Shown here in pieces: positions 56,596 to 64,000 of a stretch of 64,000 nucleotides of DNA. Origin of the DNA: Flavobacterium caseinilyticum (lineage in GTDB: Bacteria > Bacteroidota > Bacteroidia > Flavobacteriales > Flavobacteriaceae); the NCBI RefSeq assembly GCF_004349085.1, contig NZ_SMFM01000009.1, forward strand, positions 94,133 to 158,132. The letters run 5' to 3'. The position numbers and the translations under genes were made by a program. Below the pieces are notes generated by a model. The model saw only the letters and a program-made list of their open reading frames with translations. It made no database searches and had not been told where the DNA came from. Each line of letters starts with the position of its first letter. Positions within the stretch are counted from its first letter, which is position 1.

Positions 56596-58617
56596 TTATT
56601 GGCTGATTCTTTTTGTACTATCCTTTTGCACCAAATGCTGTAAATCAGGGTCATTTTTAATACGCTCCAATTCAGTTTCAATTACCTGAATAATATCCAA
56701 TTTTATCTGTCTGTAATTAGCTTCGATTTCCTGCTTCATCATATCTTCTCCTGCTTCGTTTACGAAAGATAGTATTTCCGGTATTTTTTGATAGTTTTTG
56801 GTTTCAGCAGCTACTTTATCATTGTCTACAACAATTTCAGCATGGAAGATTTTCTGTTCGATACGTTCATCAAAATTGTCTGATACAGCCCCTACAAAAA
56901 CACCTTGGGTCAATGTAGAAATTTTAGATGCAGGAATGAGGCTGTCCAATTGTGTGGAAATGGATGTCGACGTATCATTACGGTTGATTGACAAACTCTG
57001 CCTTTTCTGCAACACCTTACCAAAACGTTCCGAAAGGTTTTTGGCAGTTTCTCCTACCACCTGACCACTGAATATATTGCCCACGGTATTTTGTATAACC
57101 TTACTTTCTTTGTCTCCATAATCACGGGTTAATTGTGAATAATCCTGAAAGCCCAAACAAACGGCCACCTTATTACTTCTAGCAGTGGCTATAAGATTGT
57201 CTAATCCACGAAAGTAGATGGTAGGCAATTCATCAATGATGACTGAACTTTTAAGCTGTCCCTTTTTATTAATAAGTTTCACAATTCTTGAATTGTATAA
57301 ACCCAACGCTGCGGAATAGATATTTTGACGGTCAGGATTATTACCTACACATAGTATCTTCGGCTCTTTAGGGTTGTTGATGTCCAGTGAAAAATCATCT
57401 CCTGTCATAACCCAATACAATTGCGGTGAGATCATTCTTGACAAAGGAATTTTCGCAGATGCTATTTGTCCCTGCAACTGGTCTTGCGCGCCACCTTGCC
57501 AGGCATCCATAAAGGGTGATAGATAATTTTCCAATTCCGAATAGGTGGTTAGGATTGTAAAGACGTCAGCGTATTTTTTGTTGAGCAGTTCAATGGCGTG
57601 TGGAAATGTGCAGTATTTGCCGTTTTCATAGATTTTAAGAAACCATATAATAGCCGCTAAAAGAATAATCGGGCTTTCTACAAAGAAATCCCCTTGCTTT
57701 TGTATCCAACTCCTGTTAAGATTTAGCATGATGGTGTAGGCCGATTCGTAAGCATCGGATATATCGGTCATAAAATCTGGATTTATGGGATTGCAACGAT
57801 GGCTTTTTCTAGGGTCATCAAAATTAATGACGTAGAATTTCGGTTTTACCTTGTACTTATCAGTGTGTTTTAGTAAATGATTATAGGCAATTGTAGATAG
57901 GTCGTCAAACTTAAAATCATAGATATACATTGAAAAACCTTTTTCAATATGCTGCTTGATATAGTTGTTTACTACAGCATACGATTTACCCGAACCGGGT
58001 GTACCCAATACAATGGTCGCTCTAAAAGGGTTTACAATATTGATCCAACCATTGTGCTGTTTTTTGTTGTACCAGAATTTGGTGGGTAAGTTCACGGAAT
58101 ATTCGTTTTGCATTAGCTTAGTTTCCTGCTGAAAACTTTCGTTCTCATTATTGAAAACATCATCCATCAAATTGGTACGGAGCAGACGGCTTATCCAAAT
58201 TCCTGCTACCATAAGGGAGATATAGCCCAAACCTGTGGTAAGGATATAGAGAAATGTAGCGATGTTTAATGATAGTTTTAACAATGATGTGTTAAGAAAG
58301 AATAGTACAAAACCAATTCCCAAAACCACATAAATTTTTGTCCAAGTTATCTTTTCATTCTTTACGCCTTTTGTTCCCAAACAGCTTAATGCTAATAATA
58401 TCAAAACAAAGACTTTGGTATATAAGATGTGTGAAAACAAGCCCGACGTTCTGTCGAAATTACCTAAGATTTTGTTGATGATTTCTAATGTCCAGCCACG
58501 TTCCATAAAGAAACCGTAACAGAACCAATAAAGGTGCATTAGTACTAAAAGGATACTCACTGCCCGAATAAAAGCCATTATCTTGGCTAATCCTCTTAAA
58601 TCGTCTTCTCCCTGCAT
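56596..58617 (-). CDS. mobC: MobC/TraG-type coupling protein (T4CP)
   Basis: The 673 residues have N-terminal membrane helices (AVSILLVLMHLYWFCYGFF and three more), a Walker A motif in VLGTPGSGKSYAVVNNYI, and Walker B in SSVIIDELPTIYFRGLDNLI. This is the VirD4/TraG coupling ATPase named MobC in CTnDOT-like elements. It connects the relaxase-DNA complex to the mating channel. It is the last of three minus-strand mob genes, separated from mobB by a plus-strand membrane gene. Confidence 0.92.
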   Translation of the reverse strand: MQGEDDLRGLAKIMAFIRAVSILLVLMHLYWFCYGFFMERGWTLEIINKILGNFDRTSGLFSHILYTKVFVLILLALSCLGTKGVKNEKITWTKIYVVLGIGFVLFFLNTSLLKLSLNIATFLYILTTGLGYISLMVAGIWISRLLRTNLMDDVFNNENESFQQETKLMQNEYSVNLPTKFWYNKKQHNGWINIVNPFRATIVLGTPGSGKSYAVVNNYIKQHIEKGFSMYIYDFKFDDLSTIAYNHLLKHTDKYKVKPKFYVINFDDPRKSHRCNPINPDFMTDISDAYESAYTIMLNLNRSWIQKQGDFFVESPIILLAAIIWFLKIYENGKYCTFPHAIELLNKKYADVFTILTTYSELENYLSPFMDAWQGGAQDQLQGQIASAKIPLSRMISPQLYWVMTGDDFSLDINNPKEPKILCVGNNPDRQNIYSAALGLYNSRIVKLINKKGQLKSSVIIDELPTIYFRGLDNLIATARSNKVAVCLGFQDYSQLTRDYGDKESKVIQNTVGNIFSGQVVGETAKNLSERFGKVLQKRQSLSINRNDTSTSISTQLDSLIPASKISTLTQGVFVGAVSDNFDERIEQKIFHAEIVVDNDKVAAETKNYQKIPEILSFVNEAGEDMMKQEIEANYRQIKLDIIQVIETELERIKNDPDLQHLVQKDSTKRISQ

Positions 58618-58827
58618 TTTATAATTATTAAATGTTCGGTTGTTAATTTAAAGGCAGTGCAGCATGGTTACAAAAAAGTGGCAGACATTAGCGATGCATG
58701 ACAGTGTTTGGCGTTAAGGAGCTCCAACTAGGTTCGGATTTTATTATGATTTTTTAGTAAATTTATACTCTTGAAAAATTTTTAGGTTACATCATCAATT
58801 TGATAATCAATATTAAAGAAGAAAAAT

Positions 58828-59385
58828 ATGAATTGGAATAATCCTGATGCTGATCCAGGAGAAAGTGAAGATGAATATATAGCTAAGAAAAGAGAAGAAA
58901 GTGATTCTGCTACTGGACTAATGTTTGTAATCGTTGGGGGTTTTATTCTAGCCTTAAAAATAGCTGCTATTTTCGGTATGTTTTTTTATGCAGGATTTTT
59001 ACTGTCTCAAAAGTTCTGGGGAGAAGAAACCGACAAATTTAAAATTTGGGGTCTCTCTCTATTATTTACCTACTTTATTTTCTGCATTATTTATTTTTTT
59101 AAAGGAACTATCATTGGCTTGCAAGCAAAGAACAGGAAGTTATGGATATTACCTTGGGTAACATGTGTGTTAATATGCTGTATTATTCCAGCACTCATAA
59201 TAAAATCATTCGTTGCAGGTATGTTCAATCTGACAGAACGACAAAGTATATTGTGTATTGGGTTGAGTTGGGGAGCATTTATACTTTTTTCATTATATGT
59301 CTATGGTATTTATCAGTTCAAGACACCAACTGCTCCGAAGATTTTGTACTGGAGCTATGCATTGGGATTGAAAGTGTTTTTATAA
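58828..59385 (+). CDS. Predicted multi-pass membrane protein
   Basis: A 185-residue protein with an acidic N-terminus (NWNNPDADPGESEDEYIAKK) and about five hydrophobic segments (GFILALKIAAIFGMFFYAGF, LLFTYFIFCIIYFF, LPWVTCVLICCIIPALII, WGAFILFSLYVYGIYQF). It lies on the opposite strand between mobC and mobB, which is unusual. It may be a cargo insertion. Function and family not recognised. Confidence 0.65.
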   Translation: MNWNNPDADPGESEDEYIAKKREESDSATGLMFVIVGGFILALKIAAIFGMFFYAGFLLSQKFWGEETDKFKIWGLSLLFTYFIFCIIYFFKGTIIGLQAKNRKLWILPWVTCVLICCIIPALIIKSFVAGMFNLTERQSILCIGLSWGAFILFSLYVYGIYQFKTPTAPKILYWSYALGLKVFL

Positions 59386-59411
59386 TAAGGAATTCATAAT
59401 AAACGTAAAAC

Positions 59412-60713
59412 CTACTTACCTCTCTTACGTCTTCTTTTCTTCTTCATTTTATTGGTAAAGTCCTGTTCTTCGTAATCTTCTCCTTGTGCCTCAGGCAACA
59501 GTCCTCCAAAACTTTCCATCATACTAGTTTCATTTGTGCTGGAAGCGGTGATTTCTTTGTTTAGGAAATCGAATAATTCATGGGGCTTTTCGGCTGGTGG
59601 ATCTTTCATTGCGTTGTGCTGAGATATTTTTGGATGAGGTTCGTTAAGCCTTTTTATTTCCGGTTTGATATTATGGTTCCAATAATCATTAAAGGTATTG
59701 GCAGAAAATTCCTTTCCCAATCGGGATCCGTTCCAAATTGCTTTAGAATTATGGTCTATAAAAGTTATTCCGTAAATACGCCCTTTGTCATTTCTCCGTA
59801 CCACTACGTTAATGCCCTGTTCGCCTAATCGCTTTTTAAAAGCCTGCTCATCACTTGTTGATTGCAGGGCAATGGTAACAGTAGCTTTAATGGTTGGCTT
59901 TGTCGGGTGGTCTTTCAAAGCCTCTTTGCTTTTTGCAAAATGTAATTCCAAAGCCGAAAGCCCAGCATTTTTACCGAATAGGGAAGCCTTGAGTGGATGC
60001 CCAGCTTTTTCTCCTTTTTCATTTAAAGGAAAGTATAATAAGCCTTGCTTGATTTTTCCTTGCAGTTCGCCTTCTATTTTTTCAGTGGTAATATTGAACA
60101 GGGAAAGCAAAGCATTATATTCCCCCAACGTCTGGAATTTATAATACTTAGGCAGATACCGGACAACCGAAGCAATCTGGCTTTTTATATCTCCTGTTTG
60201 GTAATTAACAGGACGAAAAATCTTGTCATTCTGCCGATGTCCTTTCTCCGTAGCCGATAGTAATCCATATTTGTTTTCGAGTTCACGGCATACCTTCATA
60301 GACCTTCTTTTTTCAAACTTATCCGAAATCTTTTTGCCTTCTTCATCCACACAAACCGATACAATATGAATATGGGTACGGTCAATATCCGTGTGCTTGA
60401 ATACTACAAAAGGCTGTTCCCCATAACCCAGCTCCTGCATATAATCCTGAGCCATCAGTTTGAACTTTTTATCACTTACATTATCCTTCGGGTCAGGATT
60501 GAGTGAAATATGTAAAATTGGTTTTTCAGTATTGCGGTTGGCTATCAGATAAGGTTCGAAAGATTGGGTCAATTGAGCAATGGAATACTGCGCATTAGGT
60601 GTTTCAATTATTCTATTGGCAAACAGAATTTGCCCGTTTTCTTTCTCCACTTTGAGCTGATTGTATGCCAAAGCTCCGTATAAATTGCTCCCTCTTCCGA
60701 TTTTTGCTATCAT
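59412..60713 (-). CDS. mobB: MobB relaxase
   Basis: The 433 residues match the Bacteroidota MOBP-type relaxase: FVVFKHTDIDRTHIHIVSVC carries the HUH metal-binding motif, and a Tyr near the N-terminus (SNLYGALAYNQLKVEKENGQ) may be the nicking residue. A basic tail (KMKKKRRRKRGK) follows. It should nick at oriT and lead the strand into the recipient. It is encoded 7 bases after mobA. Confidence 0.92.
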   Translation of the reverse strand: MIAKIGRGSNLYGALAYNQLKVEKENGQILFANRIIETPNAQYSIAQLTQSFEPYLIANRNTEKPILHISLNPDPKDNVSDKKFKLMAQDYMQELGYGEQPFVVFKHTDIDRTHIHIVSVCVDEEGKKISDKFEKRRSMKVCRELENKYGLLSATEKGHRQNDKIFRPVNYQTGDIKSQIASVVRYLPKYYKFQTLGEYNALLSLFNITTEKIEGELQGKIKQGLLYFPLNEKGEKAGHPLKASLFGKNAGLSALELHFAKSKEALKDHPTKPTIKATVTIALQSTSDEQAFKKRLGEQGINVVVRRNDKGRIYGITFIDHNSKAIWNGSRLGKEFSANTFNDYWNHNIKPEIKRLNEPHPKISQHNAMKDPPAEKPHELFDFLNKEITASSTNETSMMESFGGLLPEAQGEDYEEQDFTNKMKKKRRRKRGK

Positions 60714-60720
60714 TTCAACA

Positions 60721-61155
60721 CTATTTTTTCAAATGATTTGCTTCAAACTCTTCTGTGAGCTGAATAATTTTTTGACATAATACTGCCATTTCAGCCGTTT
60801 GTTTTTCTAATTTGTAGAGATAAGCTGCTGCTTTTTTCTCCGAAAAATTGCGGTACAACAGCTTTACGACCTGATTATAATTAACGCCAATGGAACGGAA
60901 CTGACTGTGAAAAGAGGTTAACCTCATATAAAAATCTAACACAGCTTTGTCTATTTTGACCGTTTTAATCTCTCTTCCAAACAATACGGAAATGATAAAT
61001 TTTGCTTTATTGACCATTCCCGATGCTTCAAAAAGCGATAATAATTTCGCATTTTCTTCGTCCGTAAGGCGAAAAACGTGGCGGTGAATACTCGGATTGC
61101 TCTTGGGCGTCCGTCCGCCTTTATTCTGTTTTCTGTTACTGTTTTCGTTCATCAT
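60721..61155 (-). CDS. mobA: MobA relaxosome accessory protein
   Basis: A 144-residue basic protein with a ribbon-helix-helix-like segment (IHRHVFRLTDEENAKLLSLF, SGMVNKAKFIISVLFG) and a C-terminal helical part (SIGVNYNQVVKLLYRNFSEK). This is the accessory oriT-binding protein named MobA in CTnDOT-type elements. It is the first gene of the mob operon, just beside the candidate oriT hairpins at 61217-61345. Confidence 0.88.
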   Translation of the reverse strand: MMNENSNRKQNKGGRTPKSNPSIHRHVFRLTDEENAKLLSLFEASGMVNKAKFIISVLFGREIKTVKIDKAVLDFYMRLTSFHSQFRSIGVNYNQVVKLLYRNFSEKKAAAYLYKLEKQTAEMAVLCQKIIQLTEEFEANHLKK

Positions 61156-61216
61156 TAATCCATTTTTAACTTTAGTAAAAAGCCTGACTTCGGAAGGCTT
61201 TTCAGCCCCCAGCAGG

Positions 61217-61345
61217 GCAAGTTGTTTTGAGGCACGAACTCAGTTTCGAGTGCCTCAAAACACAACTTGCCGTGTTCTGGTGAACACAAAAATCCGCCCT
61301 TCGGGACGGATTAAATAAAGCAGGGATAAACGGCTTCGGGCCGTT
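61217..61345. other. Candidate oriT: a series of four hairpins upstream of mobA
   Basis: GCAAGTTGTTTTGAGGCAC (61217-61235) pairs with 61250-61270 with one two-base bulge. GTGTTC/GAACAC (61272-61287), AATCCGCCC/GGGACGGATT (61291-61312) and AACGGC/GCCGTT (61329-61345) follow. A relaxase-gene-proximal inverted repeat of this type is typical of oriT regions of Bacteroidota ICEs, with the nic site near the first repeat. The nic base itself cannot be fixed. Confidence 0.65.
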
Positions 61346-61438
61346 CACTTTCTTACTTGATATTTCATAATATTTTTGCATAAGTCCGTTAATAAAAATC
61401 ACTTTACAAAGTAAACTCCTCTTCAGTAGAGCATTGAG

Positions 61439-61870
61439 CTGTGTTGCAGTGCCAAACAGTGCCAATGAACGCCAATTCGTTCCACCTTAGAATAAGGACG
61501 TATATATCTGCATTTCTTTGTACCTGCAAGCGGATGTAAACAGATAACTATGTTGGTATGTAGTTCCTTAATTATGTATGTAGTCACTTGTGTATGTACA
61601 AGCGTACGGATGTGGATAGATGCAGTTGAGGATATGAAATCATATAGTTGTATATGTGCATATTTACAGACTTGGGTTTGCATATAACTTGGTCTGATGA
61701 TACAAACCTATATGTATAGCTGCCTAAAAATAGAGGTACATATGTTAGTATTTAAGCAGAGCAATACCTGTTTAAATGACCACATAGCTTTCTACAAAAC
61801 TGCATACGTATAGGCAATAGCAGATAAGTATCTACCAACGCAACGATATAAGTAAATAATTAAATACAGT
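61439..61870. promoter_or_regulatory. Unusual motif-rich region upstream of parA
   Basis: No gene is found here. It holds AGTGCCAA twice (61451-61466), and many TATGTA/GTATGTA-type words between 61549 and 61750 (for example GTATGTAGTTCC, TTATGTATGTAGTC, GTGTATGTACAAG). Composition differs from the flanks. Since it lies between the oriT and a ParA gene, it may be a ParA/TraA partner binding site or a tra promoter region. Confidence 0.4.
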
Positions 61871-61875
61871 TAAAA

Positions 61876-62643
61876 ATGAAAACAGAACACAAAACAGTAT
61901 TCATTGCTTTTTCTTCCCAAAAGGGAGGTGTAGGCAAAACCACCTTTACGGCACTTGTGGCCAGTACGCTACATTATCGCTTGGGCTACAATGTAGCCGT
62001 ATTCGATGCCGATTTTCCACAACATAGTTTAATGAAAATGAAGACCCGTGATTTGGCTATGGTGATGGAAAATGAATTTTTAAAAAGGGTGGCATTCAAA
62101 CAATTTACAACCATTAACAAAAAAGCTTATCCAATCATTCAACATAAAGCTGAAGGTGTACTGGAAGCTGCGCATGATTTTTTAGAATCCATTTCTTTTC
62201 CGGTTGATTTTATCTTTTTTGATCTTCCGGGTACAGTAAACACTCCCGGTATTTTGAAAGCTCTGGCGGGGATGCACCATATTTTCACACCTATCATAGC
62301 AGATCGTGTAGTTATGGAAAGTACGCTCATTTTTACCCAGCTGATGAAGGATGTTATTATGAAAAAAGGAGAAACCTCCATTGTAACCATTAACCTGTTT
62401 TGGAATCAGGTAGATGGTCGTGAACGCTCGCCCTTGTATGATGTTTATAATAAATTGATTGATGAGTTGGGATTAAGTCTGATGCAATGCCTTATCATGA
62501 ACAGCACACGTTTCCGCAAGGAGAGCGAAGCCGGTGCCAAGACCGTTTTTCGTTCAACTTTAATGCCTCCCGATGAACGTTTGATGAAAGCTTGCCGCTT
62601 AGACCAGTTTATGACGGAATTTTTAAGAATCGTTCAATTATAA
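61876..62643 (+). CDS. traA: ParA-family ATPase, TraA-like
   Basis: A 255-residue protein with a deviant Walker A, SSQKGGVGKTTFTALVASTL, and switch motifs AVFDADFPQHS and FIFFDLPG. In CTnDOT-type elements the first tra gene (traA) is such a ParA-like ATPase. It may position the element or the transfer complex. It is followed 5 bases later by TraB. Confidence 0.9.
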   Translation: MKTEHKTVFIAFSSQKGGVGKTTFTALVASTLHYRLGYNVAVFDADFPQHSLMKMKTRDLAMVMENEFLKRVAFKQFTTINKKAYPIIQHKAEGVLEAAHDFLESISFPVDFIFFDLPGTVNTPGILKALAGMHHIFTPIIADRVVMESTLIFTQLMKDVIMKKGETSIVTINLFWNQVDGRERSPLYDVYNKLIDELGLSLMQCLIMNSTRFRKESEAGAKTVFRSTLMPPDERLMKACRLDQFMTEFLRIVQL

Positions 62644-62647
62644 TAGT

Positions 62648-63064
62648 ATGGAAAAAGACAATAAGAAAAAAGCTATTCCTGAAATCAACGAAGAGCTAAT
62701 GATGAATTTAATGGTAGATGGAGTAAAAAAGGAAGGGTTGCAACTTCCGCCGGAAGAACCCGAAGCTCCTATGAAACCGTTACAGGAAAAACCTTTACTG
62801 AAGGAACGTAATAGAACCAAAAAAGTAAATGAACAGGATTACGAAAGTATATTTTTCAAAAGACCTGGTACCAATGCCCGTGATGGCAAAACGGTATATA
62901 TTCGACCGGATTTCCATGAGAAACTGTCTCGGATCGTACAGGTAATAGGCGAAGATAAGATAACCATTTACGCCTACTTAGACAATCTTCTCGAATATCA
63001 TTTTCAGGAGTTCGGCGAGCAGATTACCACAAGTTTCAATGATAAATACAAACCTATTTTATAA
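62648..63064 (+). CDS. traB: DUF3408 conjugal protein, TraB-like
   Basis: A 138-residue basic protein with a disordered N-terminal half (EEPEAPMKPLQEKPLLKERN) and a C-terminal domain (TNARDGKTVYIRPDFHEKLS, EDKITIYAYLDNLLEYHFQE) typical of DUF3408. The domain resembles a ribbon-helix-helix DNA-binding fold. It sits in its usual place after TraA in the tra operon. Confidence 0.88.
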   Translation: MEKDNKKKAIPEINEELMMNLMVDGVKKEGLQLPPEEPEAPMKPLQEKPLLKERNRTKKVNEQDYESIFFKRPGTNARDGKTVYIRPDFHEKLSRIVQVIGEDKITIYAYLDNLLEYHFQEFGEQITTSFNDKYKPIL

Positions 63065-63066
63065 TT

Positions 63067-63699
63067 ATGGAAACAGTAATCGTTATATGCCTACTGATTG
63101 TTATTGGGCTGTTGTTGGAGGATAAGATTGTCATCAGGAAAGGGGAGGAGCAAAAACCAATACAGGAAAAAACTAATCCGAACCTGCCCGATATCATGGG
63201 GCAGCCCAAACCGATGAGAAGTCTTTCAGTGCCAATAAGTGCCACTGAAAGACAAAATAAAAACCAGGAGCAAGAAACGGATAATTTTGATATTGAAATC
63301 GACGAGGAAGATGTCGATATACAAATTCCACAGGAAGAACTGGACAAAGTTTTTGGAAATATAGCTGATTTGGAGGAAGAGGAAGAAGAATGGAACAGGT
63401 ATGGAATATCTAGTGGGGATAACGGTTTTGCCCAAGGGGTTACCTTTGAAGAACTAAGCTCCGTGGGGATGCTGCTGCAAAAAGAAAAATTGGAGCCATC
63501 TCAAAAGGAAACAGCAGTTGCTATAGTTCAGAAAATACAAGGAACCGAATTATTCACCTTACTGGAGAATTCTATGGAAAGTGCTTCCCGTAAAATAGCT
63601 GAGCTATTAGACGGGAGCCTTTTTTCTGAAACAGATGCCGGTTCTTTCTTTTTGCGGAAAAATGATTTTGAGGATTTTGATATTGGGGAGTTTGTGTAG
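63067..63699 (+). CDS. Conjugal transfer protein, TraC/TraD-like
   Basis: A 210-residue protein with an N-terminal membrane helix (METVIVICLLIVIGLLLE), a strongly acidic middle (EIDEEDVDIQIPQEELDKVF, DLEEEEEEWNRYG) and a C-terminal end SGSFFLRK-like (AGSFFLRKNDFEDFDIGEFV). It follows TraB by 2 bases. The IS21-type end begins at its stop codon, so genes downstream in the tra operon are separated from their promoter by the insertion. Confidence 0.75.
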   Translation: METVIVICLLIVIGLLLEDKIVIRKGEEQKPIQEKTNPNLPDIMGQPKPMRSLSVPISATERQNKNQEQETDNFDIEIDEEDVDIQIPQEELDKVFGNIADLEEEEEEWNRYGISSGDNGFAQGVTFEELSSVGMLLQKEKLEPSQKETAVAIVQKIQGTELFTLLENSMESASRKIAELLDGSLFSETDAGSFFLRKNDFEDFDIGEFV

Positions 63700-63715
63700 G
63701 CTGGAAAAACCGGTC

Positions 63716-63823
63716 AAATTGACCACCCTATTCCAGTGTAAATTGACCACCAGTTTCGGAGCAAACTGACCACCACTTTCCAGTGCAAATTGACCACCTG
63801 ATTTTGGGGTACAATTGACCATT
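63716..63823 (+). repeat. Five phased IS21 terminal repeats
   Basis: AAATTGACCACC or close variants start at 63716, 63740, 63763, 63787 and 63811 (last is ACAATTGACCAT). Spacing is 24, 23, 24 and 24 bp. These are likely transposase-binding sites. Confidence 0.85.
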
Positions 63824-63882
63824 AAAAACTACTAACTTTTTCATGTTGTTAGCACCATACATTCGTTAAAAAAATACGGATT

Positions 63883-64000
63883 ATGGCAAACAAAATAACA
63901 GACATGAGTAAAATTAGAAAAGCAATTAAATTCTATTGTAACGGCAAGAGTAAGTTGTTTATAAGTAGCTACTTATCCCTTTCTAGGAATACGGTAAAGA
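63883..64000 (+). CDS. istA: IS21-family transposase IstA (partial)
   Basis: The 39 visible residues, MANKITDMSKIRKAIKFYCN then GKSKLFISSYLSLSRNTVK, form the N-terminal helix-turn-helix of IstA of the Bacteroidota IS21 group. The catalytic DDE core and IstB lie beyond the window. Confidence 0.88.
   Translation, partial: MANKITDMSKIRKAIKFYCNGKSKLFISSYLSLSRNTVK

Larger units (their letters stand above)
63694..64000 (+). mobile_element. IS21-family insertion sequence, left end (partial)
   Basis: The region opens TGTAGGCTGG-like at about 63695, then has five copies of an AAATTGACCACC-type repeat, then the start of istA. IS21-family elements have multiple terminal repeats and TG...CA tips, as here. 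The element runs out of the window. It lies immediately after the stop of the TraC-like gene, in the tra operon. Confidence 0.85.

Noticed and set aside
61202..61683. Two minus-strand ORFs of 86-87 residues in the oriT/parA gap
   Set aside because: They span the oriT hairpins and repeat-rich region and show no protein-like features; they arise from the absence of stops in structured DNA.
1..64000. tRNA, rRNA or tyrosine recombinase attachment sites marking ICE ends
   Set aside because: I saw no tRNA-like cloverleaf, rRNA segment or integrase gene in this window, so no element boundaries are claimed.

Overview
The window looks like a Bacteroidota genome of the class Flavobacteriia (Flavobacterium/Chryseobacterium type). 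It is AT-rich, has SusC/SusD genes, MKK/MKN signal peptides ending in A/Q, SCN/SCD lipoprotein boxes, candidate TAnnTTTG -7 promoter elements, and RteC, DUF3945, DUF1896 and MobA/B/C genes typical of Bacteroidota conjugative transposons (ICEs). No integrase, attachment site, rRNA or tRNA was found, so element boundaries are unknown.

Layout. (1) 1-7000, minus strand: a copper/silver-type cluster with a cusA-like RND pump split into two overlapping ORFs, a haem-binding protein, several heavy-metal-binding (HMBD), HMA and DUF3347 proteins, a Met-rich YVTN propeller and a Cys-rich small protein. (2) 7234-12127, plus strand: a periplasmic metal/thiol operon (Cys-rich protein, HMA, TlpA thioredoxin, second HMA protein, outer-membrane protein) followed by DsbD. 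(3) 12285-26367, minus strand: Zn/Cd/Pb-type P-ATPase, MgtC, bestrophin, LTA-synthase-like sulfatase, PAP2 phosphatase, DUF1345, CzcB-like adaptor, and a CzcA pump fused to its own outer-membrane factor. Decayed gene fragments are scattered through regions 1 and 3. (4) 26486-29938: an IS200-like element, then a di-haem oxidoreductase, Rieske protein and porin operon. (5) 29940-32075: pseudogene debris, an XRE-like regulator and a 127-nt rod-like imperfect inverted repeat that may be a structured RNA. (6) 32076-40979: SusC, SusD and S9 peptidase, facing a DUF6520-like Cys peptide and a MauE/DoxX-like membrane protein. (7) 41068-45926: AraC-type regulator, STAS-like protein, a large PLP-dependent alpha-oxoamine-synthase/GNAT fusion, and RteC. 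Four phased direct repeats lie in the divergent promoter region. (8) 46411-63699: the ICE DNA-processing and mobilization module (excisionase-like HTH, DUF3945, topoisomerase III, DUF1896, methylase/helicase, MobC, MobB, MobA, a candidate oriT, ParA/TraA, TraB, TraC-like). (9) 63694-64000: the left end of an IS21-family element with five 24-bp-spaced terminal repeats and the start of istA.

How it may work together: the left half pumps metal out of the cytoplasm and periplasm, binds it, and keeps periplasmic thiols reduced. The right half processes and mobilizes DNA. The most intriguing part is the middle. A small-molecule-forming PLP enzyme is in one operon with RteC, a family known from CTnDOT to control excision, and is divergent from an STAS/AraC pair. 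Next to it is a SusCD/peptidase/Cys-peptide/MauE locus. I propose, as inference only, that these form a signalling or envelope-modification module linked to ICE transfer.
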